From Lithospermum erythrorhizon (Eukaryota; Streptophyta; Magnoliopsida; Boraginales; Boraginaceae): a stretch of DNA of 64,000 nucleotides. Where the stretch lies: positions 62,001 through 126,000 of the forward strand of contig JADFUC010001606.1 in assembly GCA_019722365.1 (NCBI GenBank), read 5' to 3'. The number at the start of each line of letters is the position of its first letter. Positions within the stretch are counted from its first letter, which is position 1. This document shows positions 1 through 9,400 of the stretch, one piece after another. Under the pieces are notes generated by a model. The model had not been told where the DNA came from and ran no database searches. It worked only from the letters and a program-made list of their open reading frames with translations. Both the position numbers and the translations under genes were made by a program.

Positions 1-514
1 CTTGGATTTGTGTTATAAGTAGTAATTATAATTACGAATGTTTTTAGGCGTTGATCGCGGAAAGGTCATTTGTTGTGATTCTTGGCGGAGATTTTGTTTA
101 AATTGTAGGGTGAGTATCCCCATCTCGTAGATTGTTGATTAACTATTTGATTACGGATATGTGTATGTATATATGTGATTTTGTGTTGAATTATATGTTG
201 ATTATGCGTTGTGGGTTGAGTCGTTGCGTTGTGTTTGTGGTCTTATGAGTCGTACATGTGTTTTGAGGAGTTGTTGAGTCGTATTAGGAAGAGTTGTATA
301 TGAGTTGATGTTGTCGGTTGAGTTGTTTGTCCGGTATCTTGCTTCGTTCCTAGTACGATTTGGTGAGTTGCCTGCATTACACAATGCTTGATTCGGTGAT
401 TCTTCGTACCTCGTTACGATTAGGTGATAAAACTTTATGTCGACGGGCGTAAAGTTTCCTGCCAGAGGTTGAGGTTGATTATATGCGCATTAGTTGTAGA
501 AACCCGGACTTATA

Positions 515-655
515 TTGAGTTGTAGGGTTGTTGAGTTGTGAGTTGTTGAGTTGATAGAGTTGTTGAGTTGATACTATTGTTGAGTTGTTGAGTTGATACT
601 ATTGTTGAGTTGATACGTTGTTGAGTTGGTTGGAGTTCTTGAGTTGCACAGTCGT
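515..655. repeat. TTGAGT-rich minisatellite
   Basis: Repeated words of the type GTTGTTGAGTTGATAC occur in irregular tandem order; one 22-bp period is clear between about 558 and 615. The surrounding sequence (190-700) is also rich in GTTGAGTTG. No coding potential is apparent. Confidence 0.6.
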
Positions 656-2539
656 TGAGGTTGTGGTGTCGTCGTTGGCGATGGATAGGAAGGTCGATTG
701 GTTGTGCGTGTTATTCACGGTTTTCTTGAGATATCACGTATGTTATTATTGTTGATTTCCGTCATTTTGGATAATTGCTAGTAACAATTTATGACCATAT
801 AAGAAAATGATAATGAAGCTAACTTTAGCAAGCATATTAAGATCCTAAGTTGAATAATATCATGTACCGAGCTTATCTACTCGTATGCGATATTAATTCT
901 TTGATACCTTATTGCGTGATTGGAAGTTGATTTCATTCTTGAGATATATATTCACTAAGGCTTGTGACTTACGCCCCCATTATGGGCTTTAATTTTATTG
1001 CTAGGTTGTGGTGGTGTTATTCTTTCATTGGGTTTGCCCGGATGTTTGTCTTTGAAGAGCTTAGGTGAGTGGCGGGTGGCGATTGATCCTCACGATCTCT
1101 TTATTTGTTGGATTGTGGTTGTTATGCGTATAGTTATTTTGAGATCTTTGTTGTTGTAGGTTGTTGTATTGGTACTCACGGGTTATGTTGTATGTTGGTT
1201 GTTGATATGTGGTTAGGAATGTCGCGATGGATCATTTCTTAAAAAGTGTTGTCGTTAGTTGTATATTATTTTGTTGAGTTGTTTCGGAGACGGGTTTCAC
1301 TTGTCAATTAAATCCATTGATTGGTGACTTCACATGTCAGGAGATTTGGGGCGGTCCCAACACCGGGCGTCACGACACGGGGGGTCGTTACGGTATAAAC
1401 TTCGAAACCTATTTCGCTATTCAAAGCGGTGTTTGAATGCATGATTAGACTTGGCGTGAAACTTATAAGATAATATATCGTGTCCTAAGGTATTTTCACG
1501 GAACTTATATGTTAAATGGCAATTCTTGAACTGCGTGTGAGGGTTTCACTTTAAAATGTACTTAGACCGTGTCAAACCTCCTCCGTAACAGGAGGACAAT
1601 AACGGCATCGTGTTAGGTATACTACAAATATAGTTGTGAAAGGCATGTGCACTAGATGGAATTTGTACAACCGGATATAACGGTTAGATTTTTGGCTTCT
1701 TGAAGAATTAAGGGTGATTATAGTTGTGCGCCTCGGTCTGATATTGTAATTACAATTCATACACCCAAAGAAAGAACATATAAAGTTTGGTGACACAAAA
1801 TCTTACCATAGTTTAAGCGTGGAAATCGAGTCTAGGGGGATGGGTTTAAGATGTAATTGGTTAATAAATGTCGGTGACAAGTAATCGTCCAGGGGCAAGT
1901 GGAATGTTGTAAATATGATATATAGGATCTCATAAATATCTTGGAGTTGAGCAATTTGATTGTACAAGCCAGATTTACTTTCGTTTAAAAGTATAAGTTC
2001 GGATATGTTCGTTATTGGACAGTGAGCATATATTATATTAACTCATATTGACATTAGGGATTGAGTGCTTCTTAGGAGTCCGCTCATAATACGTATATTA
2101 ATGAGATGTTGAGTTAACATAAATTAATATATTAGTCTTGTCAATTGAGTCTAAAAAGATCACATCACAACATGATCAAGCCTGTCTGATTATAACTTCC
2201 CAAGTTAAAGTGTAGCTATGGCAAATATTGGGGTGAAATTCAGCAAATATTGGGGGTGAAATTCCAATTGCGAAATTTCAACTTCACGCGACTTTGAGGA
2301 AAAGCGCGGGTTCTAGAATATTTTCTAGATACTAAATTGTGGGGCTTAACGGCTTTGTATAAAGGGTTAATAATTTGATTGTTTTCCTTGCTCATTGACT
2401 TTATATTTTTTTGGGAAAACTAAGAGGCAAAACCTTTCTTCCCCGCCCCTGCTTTGTTCGGCCAAATAGGGGAACAAAAGTTCGAGAGTTTTTAACATCC
2501 CTAAATTCCTTTGTTCTATTTAGTTATTCTAGTAAAATC

Positions 2540-2745
2540 GAAGGAAGGGTTTGATCAATTGTTGGTGTGGACTGTTCTTAGAGACAACTTACTTTGGTTG
2601 TTCGGAGCCTCCTCTGATTTATTCCACTGCAACTACAATGTGTAAGGTACATACATAACCTCTGATTAAAATATTGTTTTTATAATCTCGTAGAGTTCCT
2701 GGTATTCGATTAGATAATTATTATTTTTATCCGAAAAACCCAACA
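2540..2745 (+). repeat. LTR-end-like segment, copy A
   Basis: This segment shares ordered blocks with 46150-46305: TTGGTGT followed by a variant of ACTGTTCTTAGAGACAA, then AGGTAC, then a T-rich block leading to CCTGGT and TTCGATT, and finally AAAACCCAA. The CA after this last block is a plausible LTR 3' end. Confidence 0.5.
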
Positions 2746-2959
2746 ATTATATCATACTACAACAGATTATATCATATTGTAATAGATCCAAGAATATTCA
2801 AGATGCTTGAAATGAACTTTGTAGTAAATCTAGTTTTGTTTTAGTTTATGACTTGTTGGCGTGCTAGATCAGAGAGTAGGCGAAGCTTGTTCTTAATTCA
2901 ATTGTTGTTTGAAGTATTTGCTTTTAAAAAAAAATCAAATACATCAAAAGGTGTGCCTA

Positions 2960-4035
2960 ACTATTTGCTTTTCTTCGGAAAAAAATCAAAAGAAAAAGCT
3001 GTTACAGATGATGAATCGTAATTCAATAATGAATAGAAGATATGGAGTAAAGGAAAGAAAAATGGCGGAATAAAAACGGATGGAATAATAAAATGATAGA
3101 GGCCGAGGCAGGAGCTAGAACGAGGGAGACGAAATTTAATTATGTTTTGAATAAATTTTGAAAGTACAACTTTCAATGCATAAGGTACCCGCTAAAAAGG
3201 TGAAAAAGGGGGAAAAGATGCAAGCTAAAAGGGGAAAAAAGGAATTTTTTTTTTATAAAAATGTTCAGTGCGCGATATGGCGACAACTCATTTGCATCGC
3301 ATCGCATGATTCCTTTTTATACTACATGTACGAGCAAAAACCAAGAAACGAGTCAATAGTAATGTCAGTAATATTCTTAATATGAATCCGATTGCTTTTC
3401 TTCATATAACAAATGTTTTATTAACGAAATTTTTGATACGGGCAACAAGATAAAAAAGAGAGGAATGAAAACGGATTGAATAATAAAATGATAGAGGCCA
3501 ACACGGGTAACAATAAAAAATTAGAGGTCGAGACAGGTAGTTGGTTAAAGATTGAGAAAACATTTAATTATGTTTTCAATAAAAATTTGAAGGTACAACT
3601 TTTAATGCGCAAGGTACAACCCTCTCAAGCTAAAAAAAAGCAAAAAAAAAAAAAAATCGGCCACGCACCGAAAATATGACGACAACTCATATCAATCCGA
3701 TTGTTTTTCTTCATATAGCAAATATTTTATTAACGAAATATTTGTCTGAGCTGACAAGATAAAGAAGCGAAATGGAAAGCAGTTGAATAATAAAATGATA
3801 GAGGTTGAGGCGTGTAACGATAAAAATTAGAGGTGAGGCGGAGTGAGTGGAGTAAGAGACGGAGACAAATTTAATTATGTTTTGCCGAGGAAGGTAATTG
3901 GGTAAAGACGGAGACAAAATTTAATTATGTTTTCAATAAAAATTTGAAGGTATAACTTTCAGTGCGCAAGGTACAACCCTCGAGCTAAAAAAAAGATAAA
4001 AAAGAAAAAAAACCGGCCGCGCAAATATGACCACA
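2960..4035. repeat. three tandem copies of a 300-400 bp repeat
   Basis: Three direct copies lie at about 2960-3375, 3380-3683 and 3685-4035. Each runs from a segment with TTGCTTTTCTTC or TTGTTTTTCTTC, through AATAATAAAATGATAGAGG, then TTTAATTATGTTTT, then AAGGTACAAC-type sequence, and ends in an A-rich tract (GCTAAAAAAAAG). The second and third copies resemble each other most. The third also contains a local duplication of GACGGAGACAAA plus TTTAATTATGTTTT (about 3863-3930). Short open frames inside the copies are not shared in phase and look non-coding. Confidence 0.75.
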
Positions 4036-4978
4036 AATCGTGAAGGACACACGTCGTCATTTTTTATATTACCTTTGTTAGACTTTTATTTTTTGTAATA
4101 GTATGCATGTAGCTCTCATTTATCTATAGAAAACTAAGGATTTAGAAGTAAAATTTCAATTAATGTGTTGAAAATTAGAACCAAAACTCTACTTATTTCA
4201 ATTTACTAGTAAAATGTACATGCATTACACGTAAGTATAAGTAGTATAAATTATTCATAGTTCTATTATTCAATTTTATTTTATGTATTCATTTTAATAT
4301 ATTTTAATTGATGATTATTTCCCCGATAATATTTCTTATGGCGAATAATACTCAGAAACTTTTGGCAGAATTCTCTTAATTTTTAACTCTGTGAAAGCTT
4401 GACCAAAAGGCCGCTGGCATTATATGTCCTTGTTTGAATGTGAAATACTCCAAATGAATTATAGTGAAAATCAATGAAATAAAGATGACATGCCTCTTTT
4501 AAAAACTATATTGTGCAATTATTTTTTTTCATAAAAAGTTAAACTTCAATAGTATATATGTGATTAATTACTTAATATGGAAACTTTTAAAATATCCAAA
4601 CATAAATCACAACTTTAATATTTAAGGTCACAAGAAGTCATTCAAATAGAGATGGCGTACCCGATTTATACATCGAATGTTCATCAATAAAATGGATTAT
4701 ATACATATAACATACATATTCATGCATGTATTTTTTAGACCATAATATTGATGAATTATATTTCATATAAGTGAAATTAATATAAAATATACTTTATTTA
4801 ATTTACAAATTAATAATCAATATTAAATAGTGAAGATTGAATTTTTAAATTTTCTTTCATATATTGAATTCAACTCTAATTAATTATTGCATCTATAGTT
4901 TATAGACCCATAAAAACTAACATGTTATATATATTATAATAAAAATATTAAATTTCTAAAATAAAATATTCAATCTAT
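4036..4978. other. AT-rich intergenic DNA
   Basis: Very AT-rich sequence with no open frame, RNA gene or clear repeat that I can support. Confidence 0.6.
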
Positions 4979-4980
4979 TA

Positions 4981-5237
4981 CTCCGCTTCATACTAAATGA
5001 TTGTCATGCTTGATTTAAAGTGCTCCAAATTAACCAAATTGTATAATATTTCATCAATAAACATAATTTTAATTTAAATAACATTTAATGTCAATATTAA
5101 AGTACATTGAAAAGAAATATTATTATTTGATAATTTTTACCAAATATTATACAATAAAAATAAATATATTCGAATTTAACATTTAATATGTCAAAAAATC
5201 TAAATTTAAACCCAACAATCTATTGGGGATGGAGGAG
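4981..5237. mobile_element. Stowaway-type MITE 1
   Basis: A 257-bp element starts CTCCGCTTCATACTAAATG and ends GGGGATGGAGGAG, whose reverse complement is CTCCTCCATCCCC, so the ends are inverted repeats of the Stowaway (Tc1/mariner) type. It is flanked by TA at 4979-4980 and 5238-5239, the expected target duplication. The interior is AT-rich and non-coding. Confidence 0.75.
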
Positions 5238-5284
5238 TATTAGATATGTAATGACACTTTTTATTTCAATTGTTAAATATAATA

Positions 5285-5536
5285 CTCCGCTCGTTTTGTA
5301 TTTGTTGTTTTAGCCTAAATTTTTGTTTTGAAAATATTTATCGTTTCTAGCGTAGAAAATTGTATTCTACCATTCAATATGCTTTTTTGACTAAATTTTC
5401 TCGTGAAAATTTATCAGCCATTGATGATATAGAGCTTTAAATGATTGGAATTCCACATTTCAATATACTTTTGACTAATTTTAATTCTTCTTAATCTATG
5501 TGGAAATTTGTTAAACGGCAAATAAAAAAGCGGAGG
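5285..5536. mobile_element. Stowaway-type MITE 2
   Basis: A 252-bp element starts CTCCGCTCGTTTTGTATTTG and ends CAAATAAAAAAGCGGAGG, which are inverted repeats of each other with few mismatches. TA flanks it at 5283-5284 and 5537-5538. It lies only 45 bp from MITE 1 but shares little interior sequence with it, so the two are separate insertions of related families. Confidence 0.75.
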
Positions 5537-5539
5537 TAT

Positions 5540-7520
5540 AAAAATATCTATAATAATTTAGATATATATTCTTTAATAGTAATTTTTTGGATTAGAAAAA
5601 TTATTTTTTCAATTTATAATTGAATAATTATCATACAAAAAAATTTAGTATGAGTAGACTAATTCATTGCATTAAAATAAAATTTACTTATTGTTATGAT
5701 AAAATTAAAAAAAAAATCAAAGATAATATTATATCAAACACTTTTATCTGTTGATAAAGATGTTGAGTATTTTTTATATAATTGGATGAAGATGTTGATA
5801 ATGAACATATGGTAATTAACATATGTATGAAATTAGTAAAACTTTTGCACATATTATAATAGAGTAGATAACTCTAACTATATTTGAATTATTATAGAAT
5901 TTTGAAGCAAAGATTTACAACTTATTAATTATAATTATTATAGGAATATTTTTTAAAATCTTAGAAACATATTTTTCCATCAATAAAAAATATTATAATA
6001 AGGGTAGTATAATAATTAATAATGTGAAAAGTGAATAAACATGACTCATATTTTTATAAGTAGAGAATTTTTAGCCCGAGAGTTTGATGCCATTTTCAGT
6101 GATTACTTTATTCTCATCGTACTGTTCATTCCATTTAGTTGGATTTATGTTTATATCTTCTTAAAATTAATATTTATTTATTTATTTATACAATAACACA
6201 GTTCTCTTTCCAACTATTGCCATTTTTTTTCAATTTGTTGCCCCAACTCTGTAAATAAGTCTGTCAGAAGTGAACATAAACCTAATTTTTCAAAATTTAT
6301 ATTTCGAATTTACAACCTTTTACAATTATGAAAAAACAGTTTATGTTACAAAAACAATTAAGATTATATGATGGTGCCTGGAGGGAAAATTTTGTTGACT
6401 TTTTTAGCGCTTGCAAAACGATGACAGAGTAACATGTCTTTCATTTTTATTTACTTGTCATTCTAAATTTTTATTTAGTTGTGATCAGAAGTCATCAAAG
6501 GTAGTCAAATCTACTCAATTAGATCATCAAAAAATCAATGTCGAAGCCTTTGGAGAATCATCTTGATGGCCTTTATTTTCCTCAACCTTTCGAAAGTCCA
6601 CACAATTTATATTATTACTGACGCTTTCACTTCTCAGGTTTGAACTACATGTTTTTGCAGGATTCAAGGAAGCGAAGAATGACAAAAGATGAAGAAGGAA
6701 GAATTGAAGAACATTTGCAAATTATTTTGGTTTCCAACCAACATTGGTTGTTTTGTCAATTTACAAGATATTTCAAGTAGTACTTTTAATGCCTCAGAAT
6801 GTAATTTTAATTTTATGAATTGTAATTTAATTGCTCGAATAGAGCCCCGAACGATATAATGAATGTTTTGAACTAATTTATGCATTACTTATAAAAAAAA
6901 TTAAGAATTTTTTGACATTTACATTTTAACCCTTAATTAATTAAAATAGGTGCATTAGTCAAGTGCAAATACAATGATTTTAAGATGATAAAGTAGTGAA
7001 ATTATGTATGGGAAATGATAAAAATGAGTTAAGACCACTAATAGAATTGAATAGATAGCATATATACAAGCGACTTTTAATAGGGGCGTATTAGAGAAAA
7101 TTGAACAAAATATGCATTGAAAATGTAAAACGACAAGTATTAGAAACAATATTTTTAGATTAGGATGACAAGTATAAAAAAAATGCAGGTGGTATAATAT
7201 ATACTGCTCCCACTCGCCCATTACTCGATCATGATAAGTTTGATAGAGTAATATACATTTTATTGAATTAAACTGATGAAATATATGAATATACTAAATC
7301 CATATTTGAAGTACAATATAAAATACTTATGATAATAATACTAAACTTAATAATACGTAATTGTTATAATTATTACAAAAATAATTAATACTACTTCCAT
7401 ATTATATTTCTGTTGAATCCTTCTAGTATCTTCAAAATTCAAATCTAGTTGTATTTACCTCATTTGGAGACTAAATTATCAATAAAAATATATTGACTAG
7501 TTCAAATAAACGAATACAAA
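5540..7520. other. AT-rich intergenic DNA
   Basis: Mostly AT-rich with short frames only. A moderately complex stretch lies at 6480-6790. It includes a 27-codon frame beginning at 6538 and a possible splice acceptor (TTTTTGCAG) near 6660, but nothing in it is recognisable as a gene. Confidence 0.5.
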
Positions 7521-7524
7521 ATTT

Positions 7525-7893
7525 TTAACTAAAGAGAGTCGGAGACTCGAGGAATAAGTGGTACAAAAAAAAATATAAGCTTGTGAAAGTAAAGCTGGCA
7601 CTCCTTTGTCTGATTATTTCAAGCTTACTTTGTAAAAGGTTGGGTCGATTAATACTATTGAGCCATCGACTTCGTTGAACATATTTAAGGGTATTTTCTG
7701 ATGTTTGAATGAAGTTCCATAGTTCCCTCATTATTGATGTTACATTGTTACCTAATGAATTCTCTGGAATACGGTCGCCATCTTTCTGTCCCTGGAATGT
7801 TCTTGCAAAATCTTCACAGAGTCCACTTTTTTGTAATAATTTATTTTTAACATTAAAGATAAAAATAACCCATCTAAGCTCTAGAACTTCCAA
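7525..7893 (-). CDS. unrecognised 122-codon open frame, probably not a gene
   Basis: This frame is open for 122 codons in AT-rich DNA and starts inside the promoter region of the heat-shock gene, on the opposite strand. The middle part (about residues 25-95) has a protein-like composition with mixed charged and polar residues. The last 25 residues are hydrophobic and aromatic, as in translated T-rich DNA. I recognise no domain. It could be an exon or fragment of a decayed gene, or chance. It overlaps the distal heat-shock-element-like site. Confidence 0.15.
   Translation of the reverse strand: MEVLELRWVIFIFNVKNKLLQKSGLCEDFARTFQGQKDGDRIPENSLGNNVTSIMRELWNFIQTSENTLKYVQRSRWLNSINRPNLLQSKLEIIRQRSASFTFTSLYFFLYHLFLESPTLFS
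7795..7807 (+). promoter_or_regulatory. distal heat-shock-element-like site
   Basis: GAA-TG-TTC-TT-GCA fits the nGAAnnTTCnnGAAn heat-shock-factor consensus with two perfect units and one imperfect third unit. It lies about 215 bp upstream of the heat-shock protein start codon. Binding by heat-shock factor is inferred from the motif and the gene. Confidence 0.5.
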
Positions 7894-7929
7894 GATTTCT
7901 CACCAGCCACTTTAGCATAATCTATAAAT
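7884..7929 (+). promoter_or_regulatory. core promoter of the small heat-shock gene
   Basis: TATAAAT at 7923-7929 lies 83 bp upstream of the start codon, so transcription would begin near 7955. Just upstream, 7884-7896 reads GAA-CT-TCC-AA-GAT, a degenerate three-unit heat-shock element in the usual TATA-proximal position of plant small heat-shock genes. Confidence 0.55.
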
Positions 7930-8011
7930 TCAAGCTACCTCATTAATCATGACCATTCACATCACAAAATTCACTTGAAAATACTAGCCAAAACCAAAAA
8001 AAATCCAAAAA

Positions 8012-8602
8012 ATGAGACATTCTGTATCAATTCTAGTGCCATTTGTAGTGATTTCTGGGCTACTCTTGATTCCTTCTGAAGGGTATTCATTGATGGATCA
8101 CCCAAGAAGTCTTATTCCAGACATTTTCTCAGACTTGTCCATGGATCCATTCAGGGTTCTTGAACAATTACCATTATCACTAGAAAAGGACGAAACCACT
8201 TCATTTTCTCCAGCAAGAGTGGACTGGAAAGAAACCCCGGAATCCCATATGATCATGATCGATGTTCCTGGGTTGAAGAAAGATGAGCTGAAGATTGAAG
8301 TGGAGGAAAACAGAGTGTTGCGAGTGAGTGGTGAGAGGAAGAAGGAGGAGGAAGAAGAGAAGAAAGGGGATCATTGGCATTGTGTTGAAAGATCTTATGG
8401 CAAATTCTGGAGGCGATTTCGGCTACCGGACAATGTTGATCTTGATTCTTTCCAGGCTAAACTTGAAAATGGTGTTCTTGCTATTTCGATTAAGAAATTG
8501 TCGCCTGATAGGATTAGAGGTCCCAGAGTTGTTAGCATTGAATCTGGGGGGAAAACAGATGAGGTTTCTTCATCATCTGAATCTAAAGATGAGCTTAAAT
8601 GA
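8012..8602 (+). CDS. endomembrane (ER)-type small heat-shock protein, about 22 kDa
   Basis: This 196-residue HSP20-family chaperone holds unfolding proteins until they are refolded; the ER class acts in the endoplasmic reticulum. Residues 1-24 form a signal peptide: basic start, then a hydrophobic core to about 20, with likely cleavage near SEG-YS. The alpha-crystallin domain runs from about 67 to 177. Consensus II contains [10 protein letters not shown] (84-93) and VSGE (105-108). Consensus I contains [20 protein letters not shown] (139-158). A V-x-I type tail motif (VVSI, 173-176) follows. A lysine- and glutamate-rich run (109-118) lies in the loop before the dimerisation strand. The C-terminus is [11 protein letters not shown]: a KDEL tetrapeptide followed by one extra lysine, so it is not strictly terminal. 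Length fits the plant ER class (about 190-200). The gene is a single exon with TATA and heat-shock-element-like sites upstream. Confidence 0.95.
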   Translation: MRHSVSILVPFVVISGLLLIPSEGYSLMDHPRSLIPDIFSDLSMDPFRVLEQLPLSLEKDETTSFSPARVDWKETPESHMIMIDVPGLKKDELKIEVEENRVLRVSGERKKEEEEEKKGDHWHCVERSYGKFWRRFRLPDNVDLDSFQAKLENGVLAISIKKLSPDRIRGPRVVSIESGGKTDEVSSSSESKDELK

Positions 8603-8717
8603 GCTATTATTGTGATGTTTTCTTGTGAAGTTGAAATGTAAAGAATAACAAATCAATTGGGCTAGTGTTGCCTTTGGTGTTTTGTTTTGTTCTTCTTGTT
8701 GGGATGTTTTGCTATGT

Positions 8718-8723
8718 AATAAA
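8718..8723 (+). terminator. poly(A) signal of the small heat-shock gene
   Basis: AATAAA lies 116 bp after the stop codon, in a T-rich 3' UTR, at a normal distance for plant mRNA 3' ends. Confidence 0.55.
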
Positions 8724-9400
8724 GACTGATCTTGTGTAGCATGCTCTACATGAATGAGGATGTTTATGTGAACTTTGTTTCAATTTTACAAATATTTGAT
8801 GCTTTAGTTGTCCCACGTATTTTATTAGAACCTTAGCCATCACACTAATATACATGTCAAATTACTACAAAGTCACTTGTCATCTTTATCCATCTCCTAC
8901 TATCCCCAAAAATGGAGCAGTTGTTTTTTGTCATGAAGCATGAAATACGGAGTAATATTTTAGCAGTTGTTTAGACAGAAAATTATCAATTTTTCCATGT
9001 GGAACTTTTTCCTTTCTTTAACACCTTCAATTCTATGAGTATTTTTGTTTTTTTTGTGGGGATGAAGCTAGAAAAGGTCATACATGTGCAATAACCTTAG
9101 CTACATACTACAGCAGAGGTTGCATTATCATGTTTAAACATTCATGGCATTGTGATCCACTCAGCTGTGAGCAAGGCAAAAATCAGCACATTCAATATAT
9201 TACATGAAAGGAAAAGTTAATACCAAAACCTTGGCTTGAAATCAGAAGTGACACATTCCCAAAAAAAATTAAAAAAAAAATAAAATAAAAATCAGAAGTG
9301 ACCATCTTCAAATACTGCAATACTGCTGTGATATTTCGCTGACTACAAACAAAAATCTAGTGTCCTCTCATAAAATAAAGAATAAAGAACAAATTAAAGT
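8724..9400. other. intergenic region between two convergent genes
   Basis: Contains the 3' flanks of the heat-shock and transferase genes, plus an ATACGGAGTAA remnant at 8944-8954 that looks like the end of a Stowaway MITE. No gene is visible. Confidence 0.5.
9239..9302. repeat. 14-bp direct repeats around an A-rich tract
   Basis: AAATCAGAAGTGAC occurs at 9239-9252 and again at 9289-9302. The 36 bp between them begin ACATTCCC and are otherwise almost only A with a few T. This looks like a target-site duplication around a very short poly(A)-type insertion, or a slippage product, in the 3' flank of the transferase gene. Confidence 0.5.

Larger units (their letters stand above)
1..2755. repeat. 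decayed LTR-retrotransposon-like region
   Basis: No protein gene is visible. The plus strand is G/T-rich and C-poor, a bias typical of plant retrotransposon LTR sequence. It holds a TTGAGT-type short repeat, a GC-rich patch near 1345-1390, and at its right end a segment that matches another in this window (46150-46305). Assignment to an LTR element is inferred from style and that match; no polyprotein motif was recognised. Confidence 0.45.

Noticed and set aside
6538..6790. A 27-codon frame starting MSKPLENHLDGLYF and a following TTTTTGCAG acceptor-like site with open sequence after it
   Set aside because: No conserved motif, no matching donor that would give a sensible protein, and surrounded by AT-rich intergenic DNA.
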